Origin: Ganoderma boninense
Taxonomy: Eukaryota; Basidiomycota; Agaricomycetes; Polyporales; Polyporaceae
Direction of reading: 5' to 3'
Assembly (NCBI GenBank): GCA_002900995.3
Contig: CM035308.1
Coordinates: 930,001 to 994,000, forward strand
DNA length: 64,000 nt
Shown: one piece after another, positions 10,969 through 27,125 of the stretch
Layout of the letters: each line of letters opens with the position of its first letter
Position numbering within the stretch: position 1 is the first letter of the stretch
The notes under the pieces: generated by a model
Seen by the model: only the letters and a program-made list of their open reading frames with translations
The model's database searches: none
What the model was told of the DNA's origin: nothing
Translations under genes and position numbers: made by a program

Positions 10969-12288
10969 GGTACTCGCTGGCTGTCGTGGTCGCAGTTCGG
11001 AGCCGGACTCGGAGCAGGGGACGCGGAGAGATGGGATGCACTTTTAAGAGCGGGGAGGGGGCGCCGGTTGGACAGGGACGCGCGTAGGTGGATGTCTGGA
11101 GTCGCACAACCCTGTCAGAACAGACGCACTGAGCAAGAGAGAGGGGGGTGATAGAGATAGCAGGGCACCCACCGAGGGAATTCGAAGTTTGAGGGCATGC
11201 CGGATCGGCTTCTTAAGTGCGACGAAGCGAGCGATACTCGGTTTCGTGATCTTTTATCTCTCAACAGTCAATCTGTCGCTGGGTAACTTCTAGGGGAGAC
11301 GAGGGGAGAAAAGCCCACATCCTGGGGAGTGGGAGCAACGGCATGTGGTCATGGATGATATCGTACCCGCCAAGCGGTTTCGGTACCCCACCTGTTGGTG
11401 AACGGGTCAGCTGTTGTTCCTCCGGCCACACGGAGGATATGGCTGTGCTGAAAGAAGAGATGAACTTACCACATATGTTGAGAGGCGACGTAGTCAAACC
11501 TCTTCGAGCGCCTGGTGCCTGTAAACCGTCTTCTCCCTCCCACTGAATGCATTCATGAGATCATGGCAGGCTCAAATGACCGGAACGGCTCGCAAAAACT
11601 TGGCATCTTTGAAGGGTCATGTCTGTTCCGGAGGGAATGCCGAGCAGCCGTCCTTGTTTGCCGTCGCAAGAGCGACACGCCGAGGGTGGAGCAGAAACGG
11701 GGTAGGAAACGTGCGCCATCCCACGTGTAACCATGGGAGTGTGCAGCATGTGAACTTGGGGGAGACCCAGCGGTAAGTAATTTGGAAAACGTTTATTACT
11801 CCCTGTCTGTCTGGAGGCATAAGCAAGCCGTAAAAACCGTCGCCCGTGAGCACTTCCTTCTGACCAGGAAATAAGGGGGGGGGAGTTACGTACCTCAAGC
11901 CGAAGAGATTGACCAGCCCTCCTGAGGTCTGTCATCGAGGAATAGGTAATAACGATGACAATGGGTCTACTATACGCGTACACGGTACATGAGAGAGTAC
12001 AGGTCGTATCCAAAGGACTCGCATAAATACAACTAGGCGTACATCTCTCCGAATACTCCACAAGATGATATAGATGTATCTTGTACAGTCTATCCCTACT
12101 GGGTCCATGCGAGCGCAAGATGCATAGTAAGTAATAAATAGTTGTTGGGGATGTGCAGAATGGAATTTGGTATGCCGAAATAAAGAAATGGGATCGTCGC
12201 GATTCGTGATGGAGAACACAGGTCGAACTAAAAGTCGACCACATATGACGTCAGGGGGTTATAACCCCGCATCACGTGAACTGGCAGA
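10969..12288. other. Intergenic region, 1.3 kb
   Basis: Lies between the start of MFS copy 2 and the end of the secreted-protein gene. It holds the MFS copy 2 promoter. A 227-codon open frame on the minus strand (11561-12244) shows no domain, and its composition is unlike the neighbouring genes. I see no RNA gene or repeat. Confidence 0.5.
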
Positions 12289-13338
12289 TCACAGTCGGTG
12301 AACGGTCAATATGGCGACCAGTCCATCTTGCTCGATGCCGTGATTAACACCTGTAGAACGGTCGTCATTTCATCTGGACATAAGTAATTGTGCTGAACAC
12401 AAAACATACGGACCTCGGTTTCCGCTCTCGAGTAGGCCGTCTTGCCACTGGACTTCGGCCTTCCACCACGTGCCCCGCCAGTGGCTTCCTGCGGTCGCGC
12501 GTTCGACGATGTAGTTCCGCCCGCGGTTGTAGCCATCGTCCACGATCATGTGGTTCTTGGAGGAGTCCATCTCCTGAGACGCCCTACGGATGGCAAGAAG
12601 AGCGTCAATGTATGCATGATGAATTAAGCCGAGCGTCTCGGCGTCTTGGCGCAAAATATAGAGGCTTCAAGCTGCACGTACCCAAGGAACCAAGCCCCAC
12701 TGTTGGCCTCCGTGCCGTTTTGCCGCCACGCACGGAAGTGATGTCCGCCGCGGATAGATTCCCAGCAGGTGCCGATGATAGGGAAGTAGTGTTGGCGCCC
12801 AAGGAACTGTTCTGGCTTGCGTCCGATGCCGTCGCCGAGGTCTGCATCGTGAATGTGGCCATAATGTAACCCAAGACACTCCCGGCTGAAACCGATCGAC
12901 CTGCGGTAGGTGAGCATGCAGTACGCTCCTGAAGAAATTGCGGAATAGAAACGCACTTGATATAGGTCTGCATCCCGGACTCAGTCAGGATGTCGGGGTC
13001 GGATTCGGATGAGATAATGATGTTCAGCGGCTCGCCAAGGGTGTCGGTGGTATACTGTGATAGGACATAGGACTTGTAGATCGCTGAAGAGCATATAGGG
13101 GATGTATGCGTACATCAAGAAACTGTCCCCCATTGAGCCGAGGGTCCACCCAGCCGACTGTGTTCCTCAAGGGTGGCAGCAGTCCGGTCGTGTACTCTGG
13201 CTGGCTCTGGGGTGGGAGGAAGGGTGTTTGACTGTCGGCATTCCTCGGAGCAGGGATAGAAAGGGCAGATATCTGGCTGAAGAAAAGCGAGACCACACCG
13301 AGCGCGAGGAGAGAACGGGCCTGGACTGAGGCGACCAT
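12289..13338 (-). CDS. Conserved secreted fungal protein of unknown function
   Basis: Predicted protein of about 250 residues with an N-terminal signal peptide (MVASVQARSLLALGVVSLFF, then SALS). I took the ATG at 13338. The mature part begins with a proline-rich stretch, then NTVGWVDPRLNGGQFLD, LGEPLNIII and SDPDILTESG. Conserved blocks KSIGFSRECLGLHYGHIH, RQHYFPIIGTCWES, GGHHFRAWRQNG and DSSKNHMIVDDGYNRGR follow. The C-terminus is GVNHGIEQDGLVAILTVHRL. Five exons join in frame. The pattern matches a family of secreted agaricomycete proteins that I know only as uncharacterised. The many invariant His, Trp and Asp residues suggest a folded enzyme or binding domain, but I assign no activity. 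It should act outside the cell or in the secretory pathway. Confidence 0.8.
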
Positions 13339-15013
13339 GGCGAGCAAACTCAGCAGAGAGGATGGCGACGGAACGTCGGAACCGGGGACTTGTTGCCGGA
13401 CCGTCCGAGTGGTCCGCAGTGGAAGAATGGCAGTGATGTTCTTGAAGGATCCGGGCCCGGGGTCGGCTTAGCTGGAGGCTGTCGAGACTCCGGGAGGGAT
13501 GAGGGGGACGAGGGGAGAGAGAGGGAAGGGCAGAGGAGAGAGGTGTTGGTGGGGGACGTCCGCAGTGTGGCGACCGCCTGGCGCCGTGGCGTCCGCGCGT
13601 CCCAAATCAGGCAGTGTCTCTTGTTCCGACACCACGCACCCGCGTTCCCCGCCCCCGCCGACTTATCATGCACGTTCGTCAGGTCCTGGTCGCCCGCATC
13701 TCTCTGCTTATGGCGGTATCAGTGCGAATGGACTCGAGGGACGAGCACGCTTCGTGCGCTCTCCAAGTGTCTCGTCCGTTGAAGAGCCACTCGTCGATGT
13801 CTTCCAGTTCGGCGGCTGCAAGCTATTTCTGTGCGATTGCATGTGGGCCCGAGCTCCTGCATGGAGATTGCAACCACCCAATCCTGTTCATATTGCCTTC
13901 ACGCTCCCCTGCACCTAACCAAGATGGTCAACGCTGATCCATTTGTTGTTGGCATAGATCCTCCCCGACGGCGGCGATAGCGCCAGTTGTTCGACAGAAA
14001 AACTCAGTACGCCGCCGCCCTCCAAGTCCCACACTAGACAAAGAACTTCGGAAATACAAAGTAAGTAACTCAACTTTTCACCCTCTCCGCGAAGATAACA
14101 GTTGCAGCACTCAAACAGGTTTGTACCAAATGAGGCGCATCTCTGCAAGAGGTCGAAAGCACGAACAGGCCCATGACCTGCCCATGACCGTCAACTTCAA
14201 AATTTTACACCGGTAGGCTTACTGACTTGCTCTCAGCCCCTGCAGATCAAGGCTGAACGTTGAACGTTGAGCGCTGAGCACCGGAAGAATCTTCAGTCGA
14301 CCAAGACGATAGCAATGAGAGCCCTGTGCTTTGAGATGCGCGTTCGAGGCTGGGATCTCCGACTGCGGCACCTGTGGTCTCCCAACGCACATCGATGTTC
14401 TAGCGTCGAAGTCCTTCTCTGTTGGCCTGATATTTCTGCATGTTTTTGTTCTGCAATCTATCTCAGAAGGCAGTGGATCCGAATGCGACCGACAAGACTC
14501 TCTGTTTGAGGGTTCACTTCATGCAGCTCAACATCGTTGCAATTCGTTGGACAATCTGCAAACCAGTGTCGTGCGTGCGGCTCCCGTCCTGATTTATGGT
14601 TCAGCGCTTCTTCCCGCAGAAAACATGTCCGCGCGGGACTCCTTTCCTTCCGAAACGCTGAAATGTACTCGCAACCCACCTTGGGCAAAGGCTCAGCCTT
14701 CCAGTTGAGTGGTACAGCGCCTGTCATATTCTCTGGTGGCTCAATATCCACTTTTGACCAGCACAGCAGACGCCTTTATGAATTCACGCGCGCTGGTACG
14801 AGGACTATCGTCCCCGCATATTGCTTCTAGCCTCCGGGGTTTTTGACGGAAACACTCAGTCTTGGAATTAACAGTTCAGTAAAGGATTGGCCCTTACTTA
14901 GACACCGTAGAGCGTCATTTCACAGCATATATCTGCGTGCAAGTGGACCAAGGGAATGACGCGGATGTCAACGTTACTCCCGGCCTCAAGCCCCCTCTGC
15001 TCCAACAACGACC
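13339..15013. other. Intergenic region, 1.7 kb, divergent promoters
   Basis: Non-coding gap between two genes transcribed away from each other, the secreted protein and the SDR. Several overlapping open frames of 100-140 codons exist on both strands, but none shows a domain or a consistent splice partner. A short repeated motif (GTTGAAC-like, about 14254-14275) is visible. Confidence 0.45.
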
Positions 15014-16082
15014 ATGTCCGACTTCGCCCCCAAAGTCTGGCTTAGTACGCCCCCCTCTCCTCTCCTCTTAGTCATGTACGTACTCACCCACTTTCAGTTA
15101 CAGGCACTTCCGCTGGCCTAGGACGTGCCGTCGCTGAGGTTGCGCTCGAGAGGGGCGATCTCGTCGTCGCCACCGCCCGTCGACCGAACAGTCTGGACGA
15201 CCTGGCCCAACGCTACCCCGCAGACCGCCTTCTCGTCCTGGCGCTCGACGTCACTCAACCCGACCAAGTGGCTGACGCCTTCGCCGAAGCGGTTCGCGCG
15301 TTTGGCCGCATGGACGTCGTCTTCAACAACGCGGGGTTCGGGCACGGTGCGGAACTGGAGGCGATGGAGGAGGATAAAGCGCGCGCCATCCTCGAAACAA
15401 ACTTCTGGGGCGCAGTGAACGTCACGAAGGAGAGCTTGAAGTGCTTCCGCGAGGCTAACCCGCCCGGGGTCGGCGGACGCCTGCTCCAGATGTCGTCGTA
15501 CGCGGGCCTCGTCGGGCTGCCTGCTCTCTCCTTCTACTCCGCGTCCAAGTTCGGTGAGTATATCATTTCGATTACACGACAGAGTCGTAGATTCGTTAAC
15601 GTGTATATTGTACCTCTGCCTACAGCGCTGGTAGGCGCATCGGAAACGCTCGCAGCCGAGCTGGACCCCGCCTGGAATATCAAGGTGAGATAGCGGCTGC
15701 CTGCCAATCGCTTTTCGTCTGTCTGTGGATGCTAACCAGCTTGTGGCCCATCTCCCAGGTCACTATCATCGAGCCGGGCTGGATCCGCAGCGAATGGGCC
15801 TCGAAGTCGACCTGGTCGCCCGAGCATCCAGCTTACAAGAACTCGAACATACCGACCGCGCACATCCGCAGTGCTGGGTGGGACAAGCTCGCGACCTGGA
15901 AGGACACCAAGCGGAGCGCTGAGGCGTTCTACAGGATTGCGTCCGTTCCGAACCCCCCTCTTCACTTCCTGGTTGGAAAGGACGCTATAGAGGCGACGAG
16001 GAAGAAGATCGCTGCCTTGAGCACGGATATCGACGCCTACGAAATGTGGTCTGAGGGCCTGGAGGAGTATGTGCTCGACTGA
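15014..16082 (+). CDS. Short-chain dehydrogenase/reductase
   Basis: Classical SDR oxidoreductase of 289 residues in four exons (15014-15044, 15098-15553, 15626-15684, 15759-16082), together 870 nt. The first splice restores the glycine motif ITGTSAGLGR, which binds the NAD(P) dinucleotide. LDVT follows at the adenine-ring position, then NNAGFG, and the active-site pair YSASK with an upstream Ser in MSSYAG. PGW (IIEPGWIRSEW) closes the cofactor site. These are the canonical SDR elements in the right order and spacing. The enzyme should be cytosolic and interconvert an alcohol and a ketone. ATARR after the second strand is consistent with NADPH preference, which is inference. It converges with the P450 gene 246 bp downstream. 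Confidence 0.9.
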
Positions 16083-16328
16083 TAGGTGGGGGCGGTCAGT
16101 CGAAATACAGGGTTGACAACCGTTTTTGTGCTGTGTCCTGTGTTGTGTGATGACATTGTCCGTGTGCGGACTCGTCGATCGAAGTTATCTGCGGTGTACA
16201 ATACAGTTGCATTTCTGATGTCTCCTGGCATAATGAAATACACATATGCCGAGCCTCAACACTATTATGTTTGTTTTGAGCCCACAAATATTTACACACT
16301 GGAGGGGGGGGTGGACAATTCCTCTGTA

Positions 16329-19805
<3,477 letters not shown>

Positions 19806-21945
19806 TCACCCGGACAGTGCCCCATCCTTTCTGTATCCTTGAATCAAGGATACAGCGTCGGCAGAGCGAGGCTTCAGCTCGCACCTGCAGTCCACCAAAT
19901 TGCTGTGCAGATAAGAATACGTAAATCAGGACAAGATAACCAGCCGAGAACTTCCAGCATACTCACGATGAAATTCCAGTCGTAGCCCGCGGTTCGATCC
20001 GGATGGGATTGCCGCGCTCGTCCAGCGGGGGCGTGACGTCGAAGGCATGCAGGATGGATGCGATGTAGATGAACATGATGGCGTCTGCGAGATGGCGCCC
20101 CGGGCAGATCCTACGAAGGGGAGTGAGTCAGACCAGATGCAATGCATGCTAACCATGCGCTGGCACGGAGAGACATCGGGTGACGCACCGTCGACCATAG
20201 CCAAATACGACCGTCATAGGGTCCGTGCAACCTGTCGCGAATTGGTCACTACCTCCTAGGTATCGCTCTGGTATGAACTTGTCAGGTTCAGGATACATTT
20301 CAGGGTTTTGGAATGTCGCCCTGCCTGGGGGGTTAGCTGAGAGCGTAGATAGTGTTCACTATGATTTCCCACCAAGCATTAAACATGACCACGCTGCCTT
20401 CTGGAATGAAGTAGCCGTCGTATATGTCATCTGCAACGGTGGTGTGGGGAACGAGCATTGGAGCAACTGAATGCCATCGCAGGGCTTCCTTGACAGTCGC
20501 CTTCGCATATGGGAGCGAGTCGTGATCGCCAAGTTCCGGTAGTCTGTTTGGACCGATGACGCTATCGAGCTCTGCCTGCACTTTCCTCTGCACATCAGGG
20601 TATAAAGACATAGCAAACAAGAAAGCGGTGATTGCCGAGTGCAGCTATTGTGACCAAATCAACTTAAATCATTTATAGAGTGAGTATGACACGCACCGTC
20701 TCGACACCCGCTGAGTACCTACATTAGCGACACGTATGTAAAAGAAACAGAATTGACAGTGCTCACCTGTGTAGGCAGAGGCGGCTACGTTCACCGCTAT
20801 CTCCTCTTTGACGGCAGCGGAATCCTCGTCCAGATGAGACAGCTCCTCGACAACGGCAGATACCAGGCTGGGGGGTGCTTCGCCCGTCATCTGGATGTTA
20901 CACAACACAGTTTAGCACTATCCCTCAAGAAATGGGATGCACCAAGTTGTCAACACGAAGCGACTGCAACTCACCATAAATGCCTTGCCGTCCGTCCAAG
21001 GCACCAATCGTGCCTTGTTAACTGCGTCTCGACCTTCTTTAACGCGATGCAAGACACTGAGACCTGGAAGCCATCCAGGAATATGCTCAAGGAGACACAA
21101 GGGAAAGAACTCCAACGCAGTGGCGGAGTGGAGGAGTATCTCGTTAGTGGCGGTTCCAGCTTCGGCGGCGGCGATATACTTGTCATCTTCTTCGGCGACA
21201 TTCACTCCATATGTCGATTTCACCATCGCTGCGCTGAGAGTACTGTAGAACGTTAATATTGGGCCTGAACGTGGCAACGTCTGGAACTCACTAGCGAACG
21301 TGTTCTGAAAAGTGTTGGGGTGTATCCAGGAGTCTCGAGAGAAGCTTTCGAACAGCTTCCTCTTGAAGGGGGAATTGTCTCGAGACGACGCCTGGATGGA
21401 AGCGCTGCCAGAACATGCGCCTATGACTGCGCCACCACTGGCCGTAGGGCATGAGTGGGAGTGACTGAGTCCATCCGGATCTGACAAGGATCAGTCCGCA
21501 AGTCTTGGAAGGCTTGTACAAAAAGGACTTACAGAGCAATCACGTTTGAAGCCGGTCGAGACGAATAGATGGCTGAACGTTTCTCGAACAGTTCAACCGC
21601 TATCTTCATGTCATCAATGACGACGATCGTCTGATCCATTACTCGCAAAGAGATGATATTTCCTGGGAGTTCAGTGGGAGCACTCAACCATTCTGCCTGC
21701 ATCACAAGACAAGAGAGCGTACCATATTCCCTGTTAAGTTTCCGGTAAGCTTCCCAAGGTACATCCTTCGGGATATCGAAGAGATTGCCGAGGATAGGAA
21801 GGCCGGGAGGGCCGGGTGGGAGGGGATATCCTCGAGAACGAGCTGCAAGATGAGAACGCCTCTGGTAGAAGTACACCACTGACAGGAGGAATGCTACGAG
21901 CGGGAGAGGGAGTACGCTCCACAGCCAGTCCATGGCGATGAACAT
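19806..21945 (-). CDS. Cytochrome P450 monooxygenase (copy 2)
   Basis: Tandem paralogue of the P450 at 16329-18417, with matching exon order. The first true ATG is at 21945 (MFIAMDWLWSVL), opening a membrane anchor, then PLPPGPPGLPILGN. Next are WRSHRRMFWQRFHPG, the I-helix core AGVET (again from a 14-nt microexon, 20697-20710), the ExxR motif KEALRWH, PERY, and the heme loop FGYGRRICPGRHLAD. A final exon adds the tail CELKPRS and ends at 19806. All key residues are present, so the gene looks intact. The I-helix acidic residue is Glu where copy 1 has Asp; both occur in active P450s. It should be an endoplasmic-reticulum monooxygenase; substrate unknown. It may share a pathway with copy 1 and the nearby SDR. 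Confidence 0.88.
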
Positions 21946-23058
21946 GGTTGTGGTCAAGATTTAGGCTGCTGTTAAGGCCCTACGGCGTTTATGAATTGTA
22001 TTGCGTCGATGGGCGCGTCCTCATGACAGTCAGGTGGAAAGTTTTGGGAACGGTCTGACGAACCGAGCTGATCTCGCCGCGTCAAAACAGGTCATCATAC
22101 CCGACCCTGGGATTATATTCTGTCATTAGCGAGGTGCATACGTCCTGGTTCATCCATCCTCCGCCTTCGCACGTCCTCGCCGAACCGGTCAATGCCAGGA
22201 TACAGACCTCAATATGAGCAGCGCTGGGACGCATTGCAAGCACCTGGCCCGTTGTGAAAGCTTCTACGGATAGTGTGCGGATACCGCGGGTTCATGTGAG
22301 GACATCACTGGCCCAGAACACAATTGAACCGACCCGCCAGGCCTCAGCTGCAGCCTGACGGTTCCCACGCGGAGTTACTTTCTGTGAGAATACCCAAATC
22401 AGTCGCGTAATTGTTACAAATTTACGACCGCTGCAAGGAACTCACCAAATGTAGGTCGTAGACGGGCCCCAGAGCGAGCTGGGACCAGAACATACGTCTA
22501 CACAGTGTGTGGTCTGAGTCTGAGCCTGGGCCTCAGCGAGCTCCAACTCGTGGCAGCCGTGACGGATCGCTGTGACATGCGCACGTGACGTGTGATGTTG
22601 ACGCGAGGAGTAGCGCGTCAACGCGAGTCAACGCGTCGACCACCACCTTTCCAGGCCTCATCGACATCGTGCGCCGCGTCCTTGTGGGCCGCTCATCCGT
22701 CCTTGATTCCGTGGCGGACAATTGTTTTTATTCGTAACTTATTCTCTGCTCCATCGGCGTCCCAGCCCGAAACTCTCTCGATATTCGCTGCAAACCGACA
22801 GTATCCTTCCCTCAACGCCACAACCCAACACCAGAGACTGTCCGTGATCTAGCTCTGATTACTGTACACTTGTACCTCTCTTATAATTACTGATTCAAGT
22901 TTTTGTTTTTCTAGCTTGCTCTAATTCCCTTGCGCCCCTGCCAATTCCAAGGTCCCTAAGCCACTGCAGCACTCGTGAGCTACAAGTTCCTTGTCCAGTC
23001 AGCAACCCAGCGTACCCGTAAAGCCGCTAACGAACCTCCACTTCTCCCTAGAGTCACT
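21946..23058. other. Intergenic region, 1.1 kb, divergent promoters
   Basis: Gap between P450 copy 2 and the SNM1/Artemis-type gene, which are transcribed away from each other. It contains a cluster of three ACGCG motifs (22601-22636) and otherwise no gene or repeat that I can support. Confidence 0.5.
22601..22636. promoter_or_regulatory. Cluster of ACGCG (MCB-like) motifs
   Basis: ACGCG occurs at 22601-22605 and 22621-22625, and the full palindrome ACGCGT at 22631-22636. In yeasts ACGCGT is the MluI cell-cycle box bound by MBF, which drives DNA-synthesis and repair genes at G1/S. The cluster lies 420-460 bases before the start of the SNM1/Artemis-type gene. The role here is inferred. Confidence 0.35.
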
Positions 23059-26000
23059 ATGCCCCAAGGAACGCCCCATAACGCATTCATTCCCCCATAC
23101 CCCATCCGCGTCGACGACTTCACGGACCCATCCTCGTCAACGCACACCTTCTCGGGAAGACAGAAGACCGCGAGCCTCTACCTCCTGACGCATACGCACA
23201 CTGACCATCTCATGGGTCTGTCTGCTCGGTCCTTTGGGCAAACTGTCGTATGCTCCCACGACGCAAAGGAGATGCTGCTGCGCCACGAGGTTTATGCGGA
23301 GCGCGCGTTGCGAGATGCAGAACTCCGTGCAGAGAATATACGGACATTTGCTCACCTGAAGGTCGAGCCGCAACGCATGGAGGACGGGAGTGTGGACTAC
23401 ACGGGATCGAGGGATCTCCTGGTGCGTTTTCCGCGGATAAAACGGCGATGTTCTCGCTCACTTTCGGTGCGCATATAGCGACCAACACACACGCACATAC
23501 CGACAAGATTCGTTCTCAATGATGATGAAGAAGTCACCATCACTCTGCTCGATGCTAACCACTGCCCGGGCGCTGTTATGTAAGTTCCTACTCGGCTATC
23601 ATCGGTTCTCGTCATTCAAGTGCTTCGGTCCGCGCTAGGTTCCTCGTCGAGGGCTCGAAGGGTGCCGTGCTCCACACAGGGGACTTCAGGGTTGAACCGT
23701 GGTTTCTCGAGTCGCTCAGGCACAACTCCTTCATCCAACGTTACATACGCGATGCACGATCCTCATCCTCCACGGGTGTATTGCCAACGCTCGATGCCAT
23801 CTATCTCGACACCGCTTGTCTGCTTAATGACTACGAGGTTCCACATAAAGTGCGTGAAAATGTTTACATGAGTAAATGCGGATCGCTGACGCAAATATCT
23901 ACCATAAAAGGCTGATGCTGCAGTGGGACTGACATCGCTCATGGCTTTGTATCCACAAGATACACGATTCTTCCTCAACTTATGGACCTGGGGATACGAG
24001 GACATCTACAAGGAAGTTGCCAGGAAGTTCGATAACAAGGTGCGCCATCTCGTAGTATCCGTGTTAAGGTTCTAATGGCTTATGATCTGTGAAGATACAT
24101 GTCGACCGGTACAAGCACGCCGTATATGCTCACATATCAGGCGACCCGTTCCTTCAATCCATCATCACAAGGGACGAGTCCTCTACTCGCTTCCACGCAT
24201 GCGAACGATTTGAGCGATGTGAGCACGTCCGGGTGAACGGTCGCGAATCTCACACATCCAGCGGCCACCACGTGGTATATGTCAACCCCGTCAATATGGA
24301 CGTCCAGACATGGCAGAGATATCTTGAAGATACGAGAGAGAAACTACAGAGAGGAAAGGAGATCAATGTTCTGGTGCGTGCACACGTAGATATATGTGCG
24401 CAAGCTGAAGCTGAAGGATGGAGCGAAATAGCTCGTACCACTTGCCCGTCATTCCACTCTTCCGGAGTTGCGCCGGTTTGTCTCGTTGTTCAAGCCACGA
24501 CGCGTGGTGCCAAATACGCTAGATCCGGCTCTTAAAGGACTGGACGCGGCCTGCATTGAAGGCATGTTCGCTGGCTGTCTGGCCGAGTCTTCTTCCTCGG
24601 ATAGTCGGGCCGAAGGAACATCTTCAGTGAATTTTCGCGACCTCGACGCAGCGATGCGAACCGGAACTGAGGGCGAAGACGTGGCGTTCAAGAACCTTGA
24701 GGGCGAAGGCGCTCGTGACATCGCAGAGAAGTGGGCAGATAGCGGTCGCATGCGTCGGAAGCTGTCGGTGATGAAGAAATACCTTCCGAGCTCCCAGCGC
24801 AGGATCGTGGAGCAGATCCTCGACGGTAGCTACAGTTCCGTTACTATGAAGATGCCAGAGCCCGTACGCAGGAGACCTACAGGAGGCAAGACCGAGCCAC
24901 CACGGTCTTGTTCTTCACTCCCTAGTGCCGCTGCGAAGCCAAAGCCAGCCTTCCAAGGCAGGGCAACTATCGAGCAGTCGGAAGCGGCGATGGCTCGCAT
25001 TCAGCGGCAACACTCTGTCCCCAAAGCCCTTTGGTCACCAGAGCCCGACTCCGAAACGGACGATGACGACCACGACGAAAGGCACGAGGCCCTTGCGATG
25101 TTCTTCTTTGGAGATCAGGCCAGTACTCCGGCAAAGTCTCATTCATACGGGATGTTGAATGCGGATATGACATCCTCATCCATGTCCTCGTCTCCGATGT
25201 CTCAGCAACCTGTCGCTGGCCCGTCGCGGATCGCACGGCTGCCAACCGATATGCCGCTCACTCCGACATCAAAGCGCGGCTCGCAGGACCTCTCGCACTG
25301 GCTCAAATCCTCATCATCGCCAGCCCCAGAAGATCCACAGACGCCATGTCGTCGAACGCAGACCCAGGACTTCCGTGCGGCCATGTCTGATTTGGCCGAG
25401 CAGCCGAGGACTCCTCGCCGCGCAACGACACTCAGCTCTCCATGTGAACTCTCCTCTAGGAAGCGCAAGGCCAACGCTATTCCCACCCCGGACACCAAAG
25501 CAAGACGACTTCCGTTTATCGCCAAAGGCAAGGTCAGAGATCAAGGCGAGCACACTCTACATCAAGGCCCCTCGCTTCCGCCACTCCTCGCCACCGCTGC
25601 TGTGATCTCTGCGAAGCGCATATCCCCCGCAGAAGCCTCTCCCACCAGCGTGGCCGTCCTTGCTAGTTCGTCCCCACAACCCAGTCAAGGCCCACTCTCC
25701 GACTTCCGCAACCTGCGTAAACGGCCCAGGGCCCACTCTCCTATCGCCGACGAGGACGATGTCTGCGACCAGGACGACGATGCCGGCGATAAGGACACCT
25801 CGACCAGCCCCAAGCGTCGACGCATATACACCAAGTCAACAGGACCTCTTCCAGCCTCGCGTACGCACGCAACCGCAACGTCGGCTCTCCACTCCCCGAG
25901 CGTTGTCGGAGCCGATGGCCCAGGACCCCATCCCACGTTCCCCCGTCCACGAAATATAGGAAAACGGACATACGTCAAGGAAGACATCGAAGTCGAAGTC

Positions 26001-26702
26001 GAAGCAGCAAGCACGGAGGCCGTCAACCTCGCCTCTTCCACCACTCAGATTGTGGGTGCGATAGCAGTTTCTGTAGCGAGGACATCAAGAACAGCCGAAC
26101 CTCGCGGAGACCCGTTCTCAGCATCGTTGGCTGCGGCGGTGGCGACAGGTTCTTCAGGCACACCATCAAACTCAAAGGCCCACCGTCTCCCCTCGGTGTC
26201 TATGCGCAAGGACAAGAGCAGGCAAGACGCGCGCATGGAACGCCTGACGATCGCGGAACGCCTCGCGAAGGCCGTCCCCGCGCACTTCGTCTCGCCGTCG
26301 TACAAGGCGCGGAAGGAGCGCGAACAGCGGCGCCGCCCGACGGCTCAGGATGATGATCCAGGTGAGAGTGCGAGTGCGTGTGCCTCAAGCTCTAGCCCCG
26401 GTGCCGGCTCCGAGGCTCAGTCTGACGCTTCTGCGAGAATCCGCGTGAGCAGTACCGCTGCCAGGAGCCATCGCGATGGTGCCGCAGTGGCGGCCGGGGT
26501 CCGGGGTGACTGGGAAGTCCCGTCGAAGCTGCCAACGCAAGACGAAGAGATGGAGCAGGAAGCTGCTGCGCGGATCGCGATGCAGAGGGAAGGGTTTCAG
26601 CGACAGCTCGCGCGTGGCGTTCGGCCTGGGCTGTTCGTGCCTCGCCTGCGATGTCTCGAGAGCCAAGAAGAGGAGGTTGTCCCCCACGTTGCACAAGGTT
26701 GA
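23059..26702 (+). CDS. SNM1/Artemis-type DNA-repair nuclease (MBL/beta-CASP)
   Basis: Predicted 1,117 residues in six exons (23059-23421, 23479-23579, 23639-23849, 23911-24039, 24095-24373, 24432-26702), total 3,354 nt. The N-terminal half is a metallo-beta-lactamase fold. It has the zinc motif HTHTDH (residues 45-50), then LLDANHCPGAVMFLVEG, LHTGDFR and LDTACL. It continues into a beta-CASP region ending in VPLARHSTLPELRRFV and RVVPNTLDP. This order is that of SNM1/PSO2/Artemis nucleases, which trim DNA ends and act on interstrand crosslinks or breaks in the nucleus. Roughly 750 residues follow that are low in complexity and rich in Ser, Pro, Arg and Asp, with basic clusters, and probably disordered. 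I cannot tell Pso2-like from Artemis-like activity. The ATG at 23059 was chosen because the frame upstream has no ATG. Confidence 0.87.
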
Positions 26703-27125
26703 CAGCTGAGAGGTGACCACAATGCACAGCGAGTGTCTTATTGTGCGAGCATGTAGACCACATACCGGTTTCAAGTTGAAGTGTCTGAACGTTATATGTG
26801 ATGGGTGTGATCGAGTTCACGAACGGCAGCCGTTGTATGAGTTTGGGAGCAGTTACGAGAAAAATGCATTACTTCCACCAATCATCTACGGAGACGTGCG
26901 TTACCTATTGAAAGAGAGGGCTACCATCCTACAACTGAGAAGTAAAATGCAATCAGCAAATGGGTTCCTTCGAGGGTGCAATGACAAGTACACGTACATA
27001 CAGGAAGCGTCAAGCGCATGGTTGGCACTGCTTACTTCACAAGGGGCCTCACCCCGATACCACTATCCTTCAGGCTCCGGTCGGCATAGTTCTGGAGCTC
27101 CTTCTGATATTGGTCTTGTGCATGT
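26703..27125. other. Intergenic region between convergent gene ends
   Basis: A 423-bp gap between the stop of the SNM1/Artemis-type gene and the stop of the small basic protein gene. It is expected to hold both 3' untranslated regions. Nothing else is recognisable. Confidence 0.5.

Noticed and set aside
11561..12244. 227-codon open frame on the minus strand
   Set aside because: No recognisable domain, composition unlike nearby genes, no splice partners.
12306..12536. Alternative C-terminus for the secreted protein ending at 12306
   Set aside because: It splices in frame, but using the acceptor 23 bases further on gives GVNHGIEQDGLVAILTVHRL, which fits the family ending much better.
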